From the NCBI RefSeq assembly GCF_019931215.1, contig NZ_JAIOUB010000002.1:1-64000 (forward strand): a stretch of 64,000 nt of DNA. Reading direction: 5' to 3'. The notes under the pieces are model-generated. The model worked only from the letters and a program-made list of their open reading frames with translations, was not told the DNA's origin and made no database searches. Below are positions 40,720-50,511 of the stretch, piece by piece (position 1 is the first letter of the stretch; the number at the start of each line of letters is the position of its first letter). This DNA is from Alcanivorax limicola. GTDB taxonomy: Bacteria; Pseudomonadota; Gammaproteobacteria; Pseudomonadales; Alcanivoracaceae. The translations under genes were made by a program, and so were the position numbers.

Positions 40720-40763
40720 CTTTTTTGCGGTGTTGTCTATTTAAGACTTACCCCTGTCAGAGC

Positions 40764-42023
40764 TTAGTTGCCCTTGACGAACTCCGGGTAAGCTTCCATA
40801 CCGCAGTCAGCCAGATCCATACCAGCGTACTCATCTTCTTCCGGCACCCGGATACCGATGACGGCCTTGAGGATGCTCCAGACGATCAGGCTGGCAACGA
40901 ATACCCAGACGAAGATGGTAAGCATGCCGACGAGCTGGCCGAAGAAGGTCGCATCACCGGTCAGCGGCACCAGCATCAGGCCGAGAATACCGCAGGTGCC
41001 GTGTACGGAAATCGCACCCACCGGATCGTCGATCTTGATCTTGTCCAGCGCCAGGATGGAGATCACCACCAGCAGACCACCAAGGCCACCGAAGATCAGC
41101 GCCTGCAGTGCAGTCGGCGTATCCGGGCCGGCAGTAATGGTCACCAGGCCAGCCAGTGCGCCGTTAAGCAGCATGGTCAGGTCGGCCTTGCCGAACAGCA
41201 GGCGCGCCAGGATCAGTGCGGCAATACCACCACCCGCAGCGGCCGCGTTGGTGTTCAGGAACACCATGGCGACGTCGTTGGCGTTCATGCCGTCACTCAT
41301 CTTGAGTACGGAGCCGCCGTTGAAGCCGAACCAGCCCATCCACAGGATGAAAGTACCCAGTGTTGCCAGCGGCAGATTAGCACCCGGAATGGCGTTGGTC
41401 TGGCCGTTAGCGCCGTACTTGCCTTTCCGTGCGCCGAGCAGCAACACACCCGCCAGTGCTGCAGCAGCACCCGCCATGTGCACGATGCCGGAGCCCGCGA
41501 AGTCCGAGAAGCCGATTTCGCCGAGGTCATACATGCCGAATACCGGCACTTCGCCCCAGGTCCAGGCACCCTGCATCGGGTAGATGAAGCCGGTCATGAC
41601 AACGGTGAAGGCCAGGAAAGCCCAGAGTTTCATACGCTCGGCAACAGCACCGGAGACGATGGACATCGCAGTCGCCACAAACACGACCTGGAAGAAGAAA
41701 TCAGAAGCCGGGGCATAGACAGCGTCGCCGTCGAAGCCTGCTTCAGCAGAGTCAGCCAGCATGGCGGCTTGATCGAAATCACCGATGCCGCTGAGGAACC
41801 AGGTGCCGTCATACATGATTGCGTAGCCGCAGATCAGATACATGGTGCAGGCAATGGCATAAAGTGCGACGTTTTTGGTCAGAATCTCAGTGGTGTTTTT
41901 GGCACGCACCAGACCCGCTTCGAGCATGGAGAAGCCAGCAGCCATCCACATGACCAAAGCGCCACATATCAAGAAATAAAAGGTATCGAGCGCAAACTGC
42001 AGCTCATAAATTTGGTTTTCCAC
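40764..42023 (-). CDS. amtB: Ammonium transporter
   Basis: A 419-aa inner-membrane Amt/Mep/Rh channel with about eleven hydrophobic segments. Pore histidines are in GSGIVHMAGAAAALAG and in AISVHGTCGILG; the GFNGGS motif is present. It starts with GTG after a GGAGGG site. It lies 65 bases behind glnK in the classic glnK-amtB operon: GlnK plugs the channel when ammonium is plentiful. The N-terminus (MENQIYELQFALDTFYFLICGALVMWM) lacks a cleaved signal of the E. coli type. Confidence 0.97.
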   Translation of the reverse strand: MENQIYELQFALDTFYFLICGALVMWMAAGFSMLEAGLVRAKNTTEILTKNVALYAIACTMYLICGYAIMYDGTWFLSGIGDFDQAAMLADSAEAGFDGDAVYAPASDFFFQVVFVATAMSIVSGAVAERMKLWAFLAFTVVMTGFIYPMQGAWTWGEVPVFGMYDLGEIGFSDFAGSGIVHMAGAAAALAGVLLLGARKGKYGANGQTNAIPGANLPLATLGTFILWMGWFGFNGGSVLKMSDGMNANDVAMVFLNTNAAAAGGGIAALILARLLFGKADLTMLLNGALAGLVTITAGPDTPTALQALIFGGLGGLLVVISILALDKIKIDDPVGAISVHGTCGILGLMLVPLTGDATFFGQLVGMLTIFVWVFVASLIVWSILKAVIGIRVPEEDEYAGMDLADCGMEAYPEFVKGN

Positions 42024-42088
42024 GATGCAACCCTCCGATAGGAAGCGTCAGTCAACTAGTTTAGGCATGGATCGTTGGTTGACGATGT

Positions 42089-42490
<402 letters not shown>

Positions 42491-42625
42491 TCATCCTGTT
42501 CAGCAGCGAGCACGAGGCTCTTGCCCGTTCTGGTCAATCCCGGTGATCCGGTCTGGAACCCCGGGTCGACCTGACAAGAAGCGATGCATTGACGCCACAT
42601 CGATTCCTGCGTTGCTCTGCGTGAT

Positions 42626-42641
42626 TGCACGATCCATGCCT
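42626..42641 (-). promoter_or_regulatory. Candidate sigma-54 promoter of glnK-amtB
   Basis: The minus strand reads AGGCATGGATCGTGCA, which keeps the invariant GG-N10-GC of -24/-12 promoters (consensus TGGCAC-N5-TTGCA), about 200 bases upstream of glnK. Regulation of glnK-amtB by sigma-54 and NtrC is usual in proteobacteria. The match is imperfect. The rest of the gene-free stretch 42428-42823 shows nothing else I can name, apart from the presumed ubiK promoter on the other strand. Confidence 0.35.
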
Positions 42642-42823
42642 GTTTTGAAATCGTATGCAAAATCAGAGGGTTAGCCCGTATCCGGCGCGGTACGCCGAAA
42701 CAGGGGGAGCCATTATAGCGCACGGGTTTGGTGCACTCCCCAAAATGGTGCACGCATCGGGGAGCCCTGCTGTCCGTAGCGGTCCGTGTTACCATGGCGC
42801 CCCCACAATATCAGGCTTTGATC

Positions 42824-43072
42824 ATGAATGACCTGCCCCTTATTGATCGTCTCGTTGCGGAAATCAGCCGCCGGCTGCCGGCCGGGCTGGGGGATCTCCA
42901 GAACGAGGTAGAGCGCAATGTGCAGGCCGTGCTGCGTGAAGCGATCGGCCGCATGGACCTCGTCAGCCGCGAGGAATTCGACATCCAGCAACAGGTGCTG
43001 GGCCGTACCCGCGAGAAGCTGGAAGCTCTGGAGCGCCAGGTGGCCGAGCTGGAATCGCCGTCCGCCCCCTGA
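42824..43072 (+). CDS. ubiK: Ubiquinone biosynthesis accessory factor UbiK (BMFP family)
   Basis: An 82-aa protein. The start at MNDLPLIDRLVAEISRRLP matches the family's usual length; the longer open frame is not needed. The N-terminal amphipathic helix precedes REAIGRMDLVSREEFDIQQQVL and a C-terminal coiled coil (REKLEALERQVAELE), the classic membrane fusogenic/YqiC layout. UbiK assists UbiJ in the aerobic ubiquinone biosynthesis complex. It is divergent from glnK-amtB, as often seen in this group. Confidence 0.9.
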   Translation: MNDLPLIDRLVAEISRRLPAGLGDLQNEVERNVQAVLREAIGRMDLVSREEFDIQQQVLGRTREKLEALERQVAELESPSAP

Positions 43073-43124
43073 TGCGGCGCTGCCCATGCGTTATCTGATA
43101 CGCCCGCTGTTCCAGGCAGGGGCA

Positions 43125-43964
43125 ATGACACGGCCAATAACTGCGCTGCTGCTCGGGCTGCTGCTGGCCAGCACGCCGTTGCTGGCAGCGGATAACGGCA
43201 CCCTTGAGGCGCCGGCGCTGCACCAGAGCAGTGCAACCCGCCTCAGTGATGCCATCACGGACGGCGACCTCGGCCAGGTCCGTAGCCTGCTGGCCGCCGG
43301 ACATGCCGTGCACAGCGCCGATCTGCCCCTGGCGCTGCACGGCGGCCGCCTGCCACTGATCCGCCTGCTTGCCGACGCGCTGCCGGAACGTCATCGCCAT
43401 GCGCCCGATCTGCTCGCCACCTATCTGGCGGAGGGCGGTAGCGATCCGGCGGTGGTGGAGTGGCTATTGCTCGACGGCGCGGCCCTCGAAGGGCGCAACA
43501 GCGCCGGTGACACCGCCGTGCTGGCCGCCGCGCGTCAGGGCCAGCACGCGCTGGTGCAGATGCTGCTGGCCTATGGGGCCGATCCGCAGGCCATTAGCGC
43601 CAGCGGCTGTGATCTGGGTTGCTTCTATCGTCCGGTCACACCGCTCGCCACACGGCAATGGCCCACAATAGATCAGCGCCCGGCAGCGTTCATGCTGCTG
43701 GCAGTCGCTCCGGCACTGCTGCTGTATTTCCCCCTGGCTGCCTGCCGGCTGCATCGACGGCGCGCGACAGGTCCGTTGACGCTGGGCCTGATCGTCGCAC
43801 TGGGCTTGAGCATCTCGCTCAGCGCCTCGTTGTTCTTCCGTTGCGATCCCTGCCTGGTAGCACCGGGACCTCCCCAACTGCTCGTCAGTGCCGCTGCCAG
43901 CCTCCTTCTTACACTGGCCATTTTCATCGTCCTGCTACGGCGCCCGTTTTTCCGGACGTTCTGA
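43125..43964 (+). CDS. Ankyrin-repeat membrane protein
   Basis: A 279-aa protein. I chose the ATG at 43125 because it follows AGGCAGGGG and gives a clean signal peptide (MTRPITALLLGLLLASTPLLA); an ATG at 43086 would add 13 residues. Residues ~30-170 hold degenerate ankyrin repeats (RLSDAITDGDLGQVRSLLAAG, DTAVLAAARQGQHALVQML). The C-terminal third has two or three transmembrane segments and a CDLGC / RCDPCL cysteine set. It would expose the repeats in the periplasm. Function unknown; it lies 52 bases after ubiK and may be cotranscribed with it. Confidence 0.7.
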   Translation: MTRPITALLLGLLLASTPLLAADNGTLEAPALHQSSATRLSDAITDGDLGQVRSLLAAGHAVHSADLPLALHGGRLPLIRLLADALPERHRHAPDLLATYLAEGGSDPAVVEWLLLDGAALEGRNSAGDTAVLAAARQGQHALVQMLLAYGADPQAISASGCDLGCFYRPVTPLATRQWPTIDQRPAAFMLLAVAPALLLYFPLAACRLHRRRATGPLTLGLIVALGLSISLSASLFFRCDPCLVAPGPPQLLVSAAASLLLTLAIFIVLLRRPFFRTF

Positions 43965-44040
43965 CACACACACTTTCTGGCACACGCTTTCTGACGCCGA
44001 CGTTCTGGCATTCCGACGCGCTGATCTGCAGACATTCCCC

Positions 44041-44068
44041 TTGCCAGGTTTGCTGTGGGCAGTATAAT
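44041..44068 (+). promoter_or_regulatory. Sigma-70 promoter of the TetR-RND operon
   Basis: TTGCCA, 16-base spacer, then a perfect TATAAT, about 50 bases before the TetR start codon. Confidence 0.65.
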
Positions 44069-44082
44069 GCCGGCACTTACTA

Positions 44083-44098
44083 TACCAACCAGACGGTA
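44083..44098 (+). promoter_or_regulatory. Candidate operator of the TetR repressor
   Basis: TACC-AACCAGAC-GGTA, a short interrupted palindrome just downstream of the -10 box, where a repressor would block transcription. It fits autoregulation by the adjacent TetR protein, but only four bases per arm are symmetric. Confidence 0.4.
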
Positions 44099-44119
44099 CA
44101 CCACTGAGGCAGCTCGCCA

Positions 44120-44710
44120 ATGCGACGACCCAAACCGGCTCCCGGCAGCCCCAATACACGCGATCAGATTCTGGATGCCGCGCAACGCGTGGCCGCCAAG
44201 CGCGGCGCGGGGCATGTCACGCTGGACGCCGTAGCCCAGGAAAGCGGCCTCAGCAAGGGCGGGGTGCTCTATCATTTTCCCAACAAGGATGCCCTGATCA
44301 ACGGCATGCTGGAGCGGCTGCTGGCACAGAATACCGCTGCCCAGGAGCGGGCCATCAAGACCCTGGACGGCCCCGTCCACCGGACGCTGCGGTCGATTCT
44401 CACCGCCCGCCAGGCCGAACATCGGGATCTGAACCCGGATGTCGCGATGGCCGTCCTCGCCGCCGCTGCCGAGAAACCGCAACTGCTTGATCCCATGCGC
44501 GCCCACATACGCCAGCGATATGCCCAGCTGGCCGCCGAGGACCAGGCCCGGCAAGCACCACAACAGGACCTGGATCTGGTTCTGCTGATGCTGGCCGCCG
44601 CAGACGGCCTGCTGTTTCAGGATCTGCTCGCATTGTCCCCCCTGACGCCGGATCATAAAGAACGCCTCAATCGCCGCTTGCTTGAGCTCACCGAGGAACT
44701 GCTGTCATGA
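44120..44710 (+). CDS. TetR-family repressor of the adjacent RND efflux operon
   Basis: A 196-aa regulator. N-terminal helix-turn-helix: TRDQILDAAQRVAAKRG then VTLDAVAQESGLSKGGVLYHFPNKDALI, a strong TetR signature. The C-terminal domain (~70-196) is all-helical and would bind the inducer, which is unknown. Its stop overlaps the ATG of the membrane fusion protein (ATGA), so regulator and pump form one transcript. Probably represses its own promoter at 44041-44068. Confidence 0.9.
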   Translation: MRRPKPAPGSPNTRDQILDAAQRVAAKRGAGHVTLDAVAQESGLSKGGVLYHFPNKDALINGMLERLLAQNTAAQERAIKTLDGPVHRTLRSILTARQAEHRDLNPDVAMAVLAAAAEKPQLLDPMRAHIRQRYAQLAAEDQARQAPQQDLDLVLLMLAAADGLLFQDLLALSPLTPDHKERLNRRLLELTEELLS

Positions 44711-45792
44711 CGATGACCCGCAATACGCTGCGCACCCCGACACTGTTGTTGGCCCCGGCACTGCTGATGACTGCCATGCTGGCGCTCAGCGCCTGCGGCG
44801 GACCGCCGGATGATGACCAGGCCGGTGTGCGCCCGGTGCGCGTGCAAGTGATCGGCGAAGACGAGGGCATCACCAGCCGTCGCTTTGTCGGTCGTGTGGA
44901 TGCCGTCAGCACAGTGGATCTGTCCTTTCAGGTGGGCGGGCGCATCACCGAGCTGCCGGTGCAACAGGGCGCCGTGGTCACATCCGGCGGTCTGATTGCT
45001 GCGCTGGACCCGGCGGATTTTCGTCTGGCGGTGCGTGAGGCAGAAGTGCAGCTGGAACAGGCGCGTCGGGACCTGGCGCGCAACCGCACCTTGCTGGAAC
45101 GTGGCACCGTGTCGCCGTCAGCGTTCGATCAGGCCCAGACCCAGCACGATCTTGCCGAGGTGGCACTGGACAACGCGCGGCGCAACCTCTCTTACGCGCG
45201 CATCACCGCGCCGTTTGATGCACTGATCACGCGCCGGCTGGTGGACCGATACACCAACGTACAACCCAACACCACCGTGGTCCGCGTCCAGAATGTGACG
45301 GAGCTGCGGGTGCATATCAATGTGCCCGAGCATCTGGTGCGGATATCGGACGAGTCATCGCTGTTCAATGTCACCGCGCACTTTTCCCAGCACCCGGACA
45401 TGCATTTCCCGCTGACGTATCGCGAGCATGAAACCGAACCCGATGCGGTCACCCAGACGTATCAGGTCAGCTTCGGCATGCCCCGTCCTGAAAATTTCAA
45501 TGTCCTGCCCGGCATGACCGTCACGGTAGAAATTCGTACGCGCGATGCGCTGGAGAATGCGGTTGTCCAGGTCCCGGTTGGCGCACTGGACATGCAAGCC
45601 GACGGCAGTTTCCGTGTATGGATCTACGACGAGGAAAGCGGCACCGTGAGCCCCCGCGATATCGATGTCGGACAACTGGGACTGGATCAGGCAGCCATCG
45701 TGAGCGGCCTTGCGCCCGGCGATGTCATCGTTACCGCAGGCACCGTCTTCCTGCGCGACGGCATGCGCGTTCGCCCCTTCGAGAAATACTGA
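44707..45792 (+). CDS. RND efflux periplasmic adaptor (lipoprotein)
   Basis: A 361-aa membrane fusion protein. The signal peptide ends in a lipobox (LSAC; Cys at about residue 30), so it is a lipoprotein facing the periplasm. The lipoyl/barrel-sandwich halves are visible (VDLSFQVGGRITELPVQQG and LSYARITAPFDALITRRL), separated by a coiled-coil hairpin (~95-150). A beta-barrel and membrane-proximal domain follow. It would join the RND pump to an outer-membrane channel, which is not encoded here, so a TolC-like protein must come from elsewhere. Confidence 0.93.
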   Translation: MTMTRNTLRTPTLLLAPALLMTAMLALSACGGPPDDDQAGVRPVRVQVIGEDEGITSRRFVGRVDAVSTVDLSFQVGGRITELPVQQGAVVTSGGLIAALDPADFRLAVREAEVQLEQARRDLARNRTLLERGTVSPSAFDQAQTQHDLAEVALDNARRNLSYARITAPFDALITRRLVDRYTNVQPNTTVVRVQNVTELRVHINVPEHLVRISDESSLFNVTAHFSQHPDMHFPLTYREHETEPDAVTQTYQVSFGMPRPENFNVLPGMTVTVEIRTRDALENAVVQVPVGALDMQADGSFRVWIYDEESGTVSPRDIDVGQLGLDQAAIVSGLAPGDVIVTAGTVFLRDGMRVRPFEKY

Positions 45793-45805
45793 GCGGAGCT
45801 GCATC

Positions 45806-48800
45806 ATGGATATCGCACGCGGCGCCATCGAACGCCCGGTCAATACCTGGCTGATCATGATCATCTGCCTGCTCGGCGGCCTGTGGGCCCTGTCGTCCAT
45901 CGGGCGCCTGGAAGACCCGGCCTTTACGCTCAAGCAAGCCGTTATTGTGACGCCCTACTCCGGCGCCACCGCTGAAGAAGTTGAAGAAGAAGTCACCGAG
46001 TTGCTCGAGTCCGCGCTGCAACAGTTGCCGCAGCTCAAGCGTGTGACATCCAAATCCAAGCCCGGTGTGTCCGAGATTACCGTACAGATCAAGGACCAGT
46101 ACGACAGCACCACCATGCCGCAGGTCTGGGATGAGTTGCGGCGCAAAGTGAATGACGCGCGTTCGGACCTGCCCGCAGGCGCGGGCACGCCCAAGGTGAA
46201 TGATGATTTCGGCGATGTGTTCGGCATTTTTTACGCCGTCACGGCAGAAGAATTCACCGAACAGGAAATTCGTAATCTGGCGCGCTTTCTGCGGCGCGAG
46301 TTGCTGACCGTACCCGGCGTCGCCAAAGTCACCACGGCGGGCGAACCCACCGAAACCATCTATGTAGAAATTTCCAGCGAACGGCTTGCCACGCTGGGGC
46401 TGCCCGTAGAGCAGGTACTCAACACCATCCAGACGGAAAACGCGGTGGAAAGCGCTGGCGCCATCAGCATCGGCGACCGCCGCGTGCGGCTGACCAATCG
46501 CCCCGGCTTTGATTCGGTGCGCGCCATCGAAAGCCTGCGCATCGGCCGGCCCGGGTCCACCGAGCAGATCAGCCTGGTGGATATTGCCGATGTGTTCCGC
46601 CAGAGCACCGAAATCCCTGATCAGCTGATCCGCTTCAACGGCGTGCCCGCTTTTACGCTGGCCGTGGCCGGTGTGCCGGATGCCAATATTGTCGAAGTCG
46701 GCAAGGCCGTGGATGCCCACCTGGCAGCACTGCAGGCGCGTATTCCGCTCGGAGTCAATCTGCATCCGATTTATGAACAGCATGTGGTAGTGGATGAAGC
46801 GATCAACAGCTTTATCGTCAGCCTGTTGCTGTCTGTCGCTATTGTTATCGGGGTGCTGTGCCTGACCATGGGCTGGCGTGTCGGCATTGTTGTTGGCGCC
46901 ACCCTGCTGCTGACGGTGCTGGGTACCGTGCTGGTGATGCGGCTGCTGCACATCGAGATGGAGCGCATTTCCCTCGGCGCACTGATCATTGCCATGGGCA
47001 TGCTGGTGGACAACGCCATTGTTGTCGCGGAAGGCATGCTGATCAATATGCAGCGCGGCATGCGTGCCAAGGATGCCGCCAGTGATTCAGCCCGGCGCAC
47101 GCAAATACCGCTGCTGGGCGCCACCGTTATCGGCATCATGGCCTTTGCCGGGATTGGTCTGTCGCAGGACGTGACGGGCGAGTTCCTGTTCTCGCTGTTT
47201 GCCGTCATTGGCATATCGCTGTTGCTGAGCTGGGTGCTGGCCATCACGGCAACGCCGTTGCTCGGCAATTATTTTTTCCGCGTCGCGAAAGACTCAGCCG
47301 AAAAAGACCCCTATGCCGGCCGTCCTTACTTGCTCTATCGCAATGCCCTGCATACAGCGCTGCGCGCTCGTGGCAAAACGCTGGCCGGCCTGACATTGCT
47401 GACACTGTTCTGCCTGGCCGGCTTTGGCTTCGTCAAGCAGGCGTTCTTTCCTGCATCCAATACGCCGTTGTTCTACGTCAACTATACGCTGCCCCAGGGT
47501 TCGGACATTCGCGCCACCGCCCGCGACATCGCCGAAATAGACGCGCTGATTCGCGAGCATCCACAGGTGAAATCCGTCGCCAGTTTCGTGGGCAGCGGCG
47601 CCAGCCGTTTCATGCTGACCTATTCACCGGAGCAACCTAACCCGGCTTATGGCCAGTTGATTGTGCGTGTCGGCCATCGCAATCAGATCCCGCCGCTGAT
47701 GGCCGCCCTGCGCGAGTCACTGCCGCCGCGTTTTCCTGATGCCGAAATCTATACCCAGCGCCTGATGTTCGGGCCCGGCGATGGCGCCAAACTGGAGGCC
47801 CGTTTTTCCGGCCCGGATACCGATGTGCTGCGCAGGCTCGGTGATGAAGCCAGCGCCGTCATGGCCGCCACGGAGGGCGTCACCGATGTGCGCACCAACT
47901 GGCGCCAGCGCGAGCTGGTCATCCTGCCGGAGTTCAGCGAGGAGCGCGCCCGCGTCGCCGGCATCAGCCGTGCCGAGGTAGCCCAGTCGCTGGAGTTTGC
48001 TACCACCGGGGTGCGTGCCGGCACCTATCGCGAAAGCGATGAACAGATCCCCATCGTGTCCCGGCCGCCAGATTTCGAACGTCTGGATGTCACACGTCTG
48101 ACCGACCGGCTGATCTGGAGCGCCAGCGAACAGGCCTATGTGCCGGTGACGCAAGTCGTGGACGGTTTCACTACCGCCAATGAAGAAGCGCTTATTCATC
48201 GCCGTAACCGGGTGCGTACGCTCACCGTGCAGGCAGAACCGGATGGGGATCTGACCTCTGACGAAGCATTCCGGCGCGTGCGCGCGGCCATTGAAGCCAT
48301 AGAAGTCCCCCAGGGCTACCAGATGGAATGGGGCGGCGAGTACGAAAACTCCCGCGAAGCCCAGGCGTCTCTGGGCGCACAGCTGCCGTTGAGCTTCCTG
48401 ATCATGTTGCTGATCAGCATTCTGCTGTTTGGCAAATTGCGTCAGCCTGCGGTGATCTGGCTGATCGTGCCCATGTCCATCTGTGGCGTGACGCTGGGCC
48501 TGTTGCTGACCGGCATGCCGTTCACCTTTACGGCGCTGCTCGGCTTCCTCAGCCTGTCCGGCATGTTGATGAAGAACGCCATCGTGCTGGTGGATGAAAT
48601 CGATGCACAGATCGCCACCGGCAAGGAATCCGTGGCGGCGCTGACCGATGCCAGCGTCAGTCGTCTGCGCCCGGTATTTCTGGCGGCGGTCACCACCATT
48701 CTCGGCATGGTGCCGCTGCTGTGGGATGCGTTCTTCGCCAGCATGGCTGTCACCATCATGGGCGGCCTGGCCTTCGCCACCGTGCTAACACTGATAGCAG

Positions 48801-48862
48801 TGCCGACACTCTATGCGCTGTTCTTCAAGATTCGTGCACAAGAGAATCAGGCCGCCGTCTGA
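45806..48862 (+). CDS. RND efflux inner-membrane permease
   Basis: A 1,018-aa proton-driven transporter of the hydrophobe/amphiphile efflux superfamily. I placed the start at MDIARGAIERPVNTWLIMI because it gives the usual N-terminal transmembrane helix; the longer frame overlaps the adaptor gene. Twelve transmembrane segments in the 1+6 arrangement flank two large periplasmic loops. The proton-relay helix contains GMLVDNAIVVAEGM, and the second half GMLMKNAIVLVDEID and PVFLAAVTTILGMVPL. It closely follows its adaptor. The substrate cannot be predicted. Confidence 0.94.
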   Translation: MDIARGAIERPVNTWLIMIICLLGGLWALSSIGRLEDPAFTLKQAVIVTPYSGATAEEVEEEVTELLESALQQLPQLKRVTSKSKPGVSEITVQIKDQYDSTTMPQVWDELRRKVNDARSDLPAGAGTPKVNDDFGDVFGIFYAVTAEEFTEQEIRNLARFLRRELLTVPGVAKVTTAGEPTETIYVEISSERLATLGLPVEQVLNTIQTENAVESAGAISIGDRRVRLTNRPGFDSVRAIESLRIGRPGSTEQISLVDIADVFRQSTEIPDQLIRFNGVPAFTLAVAGVPDANIVEVGKAVDAHLAALQARIPLGVNLHPIYEQHVVVDEAINSFIVSLLLSVAIVIGVLCLTMGWRVGIVVGATLLLTVLGTVLVMRLLHIEMERISLGALIIAMGMLVDNAIVVAEGMLINMQRGMRAKDAASDSARRTQIPLLGATVIGIMAFAGIGLSQDVTGEFLFSLFAVIGISLLLSWVLAITATPLLGNYFFRVAKDSAEKDPYAGRPYLLYRNALHTALRARGKTLAGLTLLTLFCLAGFGFVKQAFFPASNTPLFYVNYTLPQGSDIRATARDIAEIDALIREHPQVKSVASFVGSGASRFMLTYSPEQPNPAYGQLIVRVGHRNQIPPLMAALRESLPPRFPDAEIYTQRLMFGPGDGAKLEARFSGPDTDVLRRLGDEASAVMAATEGVTDVRTNWRQRELVILPEFSEERARVAGISRAEVAQSLEFATTGVRAGTYRESDEQIPIVSRPPDFERLDVTRLTDRLIWSASEQAYVPVTQVVDGFTTANEEALIHRRNRVRTLTVQAEPDGDLTSDEAFRRVRAAIEAIEVPQGYQMEWGGEYENSREAQASLGAQLPLSFLIMLLISILLFGKLRQPAVIWLIVPMSICGVTLGLLLTGMPFTFTALLGFLSLSGMLMKNAIVLVDEIDAQIATGKESVAALTDASVSRLRPVFLAAVTTILGMVPLLWDAFFASMAVTIMGGLAFATVLTLIAVPTLYALFFKIRAQENQAAV

Positions 48863-48966
48863 CATATATCAGCGCCACAGGCTGACATGCATTGGCGGCA
48901 ATGGCTGACAGACCCATAACGGGCTCACGCTAGACTCATCGCTGATACTTCAGCTTGAGTCTGGCG

Positions 48967-50472
48967 ATGTCCGTTGCACTGCTGCATACCCGCGCCATTA
49001 TCGGCATTGATGCACCCGGCGTGCAGGTGGAAACCCATCTGTCGCCGGGCCTGCCCGCGTTTTCCATTGTTGGCCTGCCGGAAGCGGCGGTACGGGAAAG
49101 CCGGGACCGGGTGCGCTCGGCGCTGATCAACAGCGGCTATGACTTTCCGCAACGCCGCATCACCGTCAACCTGGCCCCGGCGGATCTGCCAAAAAGCGGC
49201 GGCCGCTTTGACCTGCCGATTGCACTGGGCATTCTCAGCGCCAGCAAGCAATTGCGTATCCCGGACAGCGATCGCTTCGAGTGCCTCGGTGAACTCGCGC
49301 TGGGCGGCGAGTTGCGACCATGCCAGGGCATATTGCCGGTGGCGCTTGCGGCGCGACAGGATCAACGCGAGTTGATCGTGCCCTCCGGGAACGCCGCCGA
49401 AGCGGCGCTCGCGCACCCCTGCGTACGCGGCGCCGCATCCTTGCTGGAGGTGTGCGCGCATCTGGAAGGCGTCGCACTGATTGCCGAAGCGGTCGCCCTG
49501 TGTCGCTCACCGGACGACGAGGCCGGCCCGTGCCTGGCCGACGTGCGCGGCCAACCACAGGCAAAACGCGCGCTGCTGATTGCCGCCGCCGGTGCCCACT
49601 CACTGCTATTGAAAGGCCCGCCCGGGAGTGGCAAGAGCATGCTTGCCCAGCGCCTGCCCGGCTTGCTCCCGGCGCTCAACGACGACGAAGCGCTGGCGGT
49701 GGCGGCCGTGCATTCGTTGACGCGGCCGCGCAGCAGCGCGCGTTTTCATTCGCCGCCGTACCGCGCGCCGCATCACACGGCTTCCGCTGTGGCATTGGTA
49801 GGCGGCGGCGGTCAGCCGCGACCGGGCGAGATTTCCCTGGCCCATCACGGCGTGCTGTTTCTGGATGAAATGCCGGAGTTTGACCGGCGCGTGCTCGAGG
49901 TATTGAGAGAGCCGCTGGAGACCGGCGAAGTGCATATTTCCCGCGCCCGACATCAGGCGGTATTCCCTGCCCGCTTTCAACTGGTGGCCGCGATGAATCC
50001 CTGCCCCTGCGGCTGGCTCGGGCATCCGGAAAAAAGCTGCGGTTATTTTTGCGACAAGGCGCGCCGTTATCAGCAGAAACTGTCCGGCCCGCTGCTGGAC
50101 CGTATTGATCTGCATCTGGAAGTGCAGGCGCTGCCCGCCACGGCGCTCACCGGCCCCGCAGATGGCATGAGCAGCACACAGTTGCGGCAACAGGTAGTGG
50201 CGGCACGGCAGCGACAGCTAGCGCGCCAGGACAAGCTCAACCATGCCCTGGCACCCACCGAACTCGAACCCTTGATACATCAACACCGCCACTGGCTGGA
50301 GGAGGTCATGACGCGCCTCGGCCTGTCAGCCCGCGCACTCCATCGCATGCTGCGCGTGGCGCGCAGCATCGCGGATCTGGACGCGGCGGACACGGTAACG
50401 CAGACGCATTTGCAGGAAGCGCTGAGCTATCGCGCGACCCACGCAATGCCCGGCAATGACGCCGGTAACTAA
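48967..50472 (+). CDS. comM: YifB/ComM-type Mg-chelatase-like AAA+ ATPase
   Basis: A 501-aa protein. N-terminal Lon-like subdomain (VETHLSPGLPAFSIVGLPEAAVRESRDRVRSA), Walker A in GPPGSGKSMLAQRLPG (~220), Walker B in LFLDEMPEF, and a C-terminal Mg-chelatase helical domain. ComM is a hexameric helicase promoting branch migration during natural transformation. The ATG at 48967 (MSVALLHTRA) aligns with the family N-terminus; a TTG four codons upstream (MSLAMSV) is an alternative. A zinc-type motif (CPCGWLGHPEKSCGYFC) is present in the usual place. Confidence 0.92.
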   Translation: MSVALLHTRAIIGIDAPGVQVETHLSPGLPAFSIVGLPEAAVRESRDRVRSALINSGYDFPQRRITVNLAPADLPKSGGRFDLPIALGILSASKQLRIPDSDRFECLGELALGGELRPCQGILPVALAARQDQRELIVPSGNAAEAALAHPCVRGAASLLEVCAHLEGVALIAEAVALCRSPDDEAGPCLADVRGQPQAKRALLIAAAGAHSLLLKGPPGSGKSMLAQRLPGLLPALNDDEALAVAAVHSLTRPRSSARFHSPPYRAPHHTASAVALVGGGGQPRPGEISLAHHGVLFLDEMPEFDRRVLEVLREPLETGEVHISRARHQAVFPARFQLVAAMNPCPCGWLGHPEKSCGYFCDKARRYQQKLSGPLLDRIDLHLEVQALPATALTGPADGMSSTQLRQQVVAARQRQLARQDKLNHALAPTELEPLIHQHRHWLEEVMTRLGLSARALHRMLRVARSIADLDAADTVTQTHLQEALSYRATHAMPGNDAGN

Positions 50473-50473
50473 A

Positions 50474-50509
50474 CCTGAGCCTGAGCCCGAACCTGAGCCT
50501 GAGCCCGAC
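50474..50509. repeat. Short tandem repeat, 2 x 18 bases
   Basis: CCTGAGCCTGAGCCCGAA followed by the same unit ending in C. It is built of CCTGAG/CCCGA hexamers and fills the gap between the convergent yifB and MpaB-type genes. Probably slipped-strand expansion; no terminator hairpin is visible around it. Confidence 0.8.
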
Positions 50510-50511
50510 CA

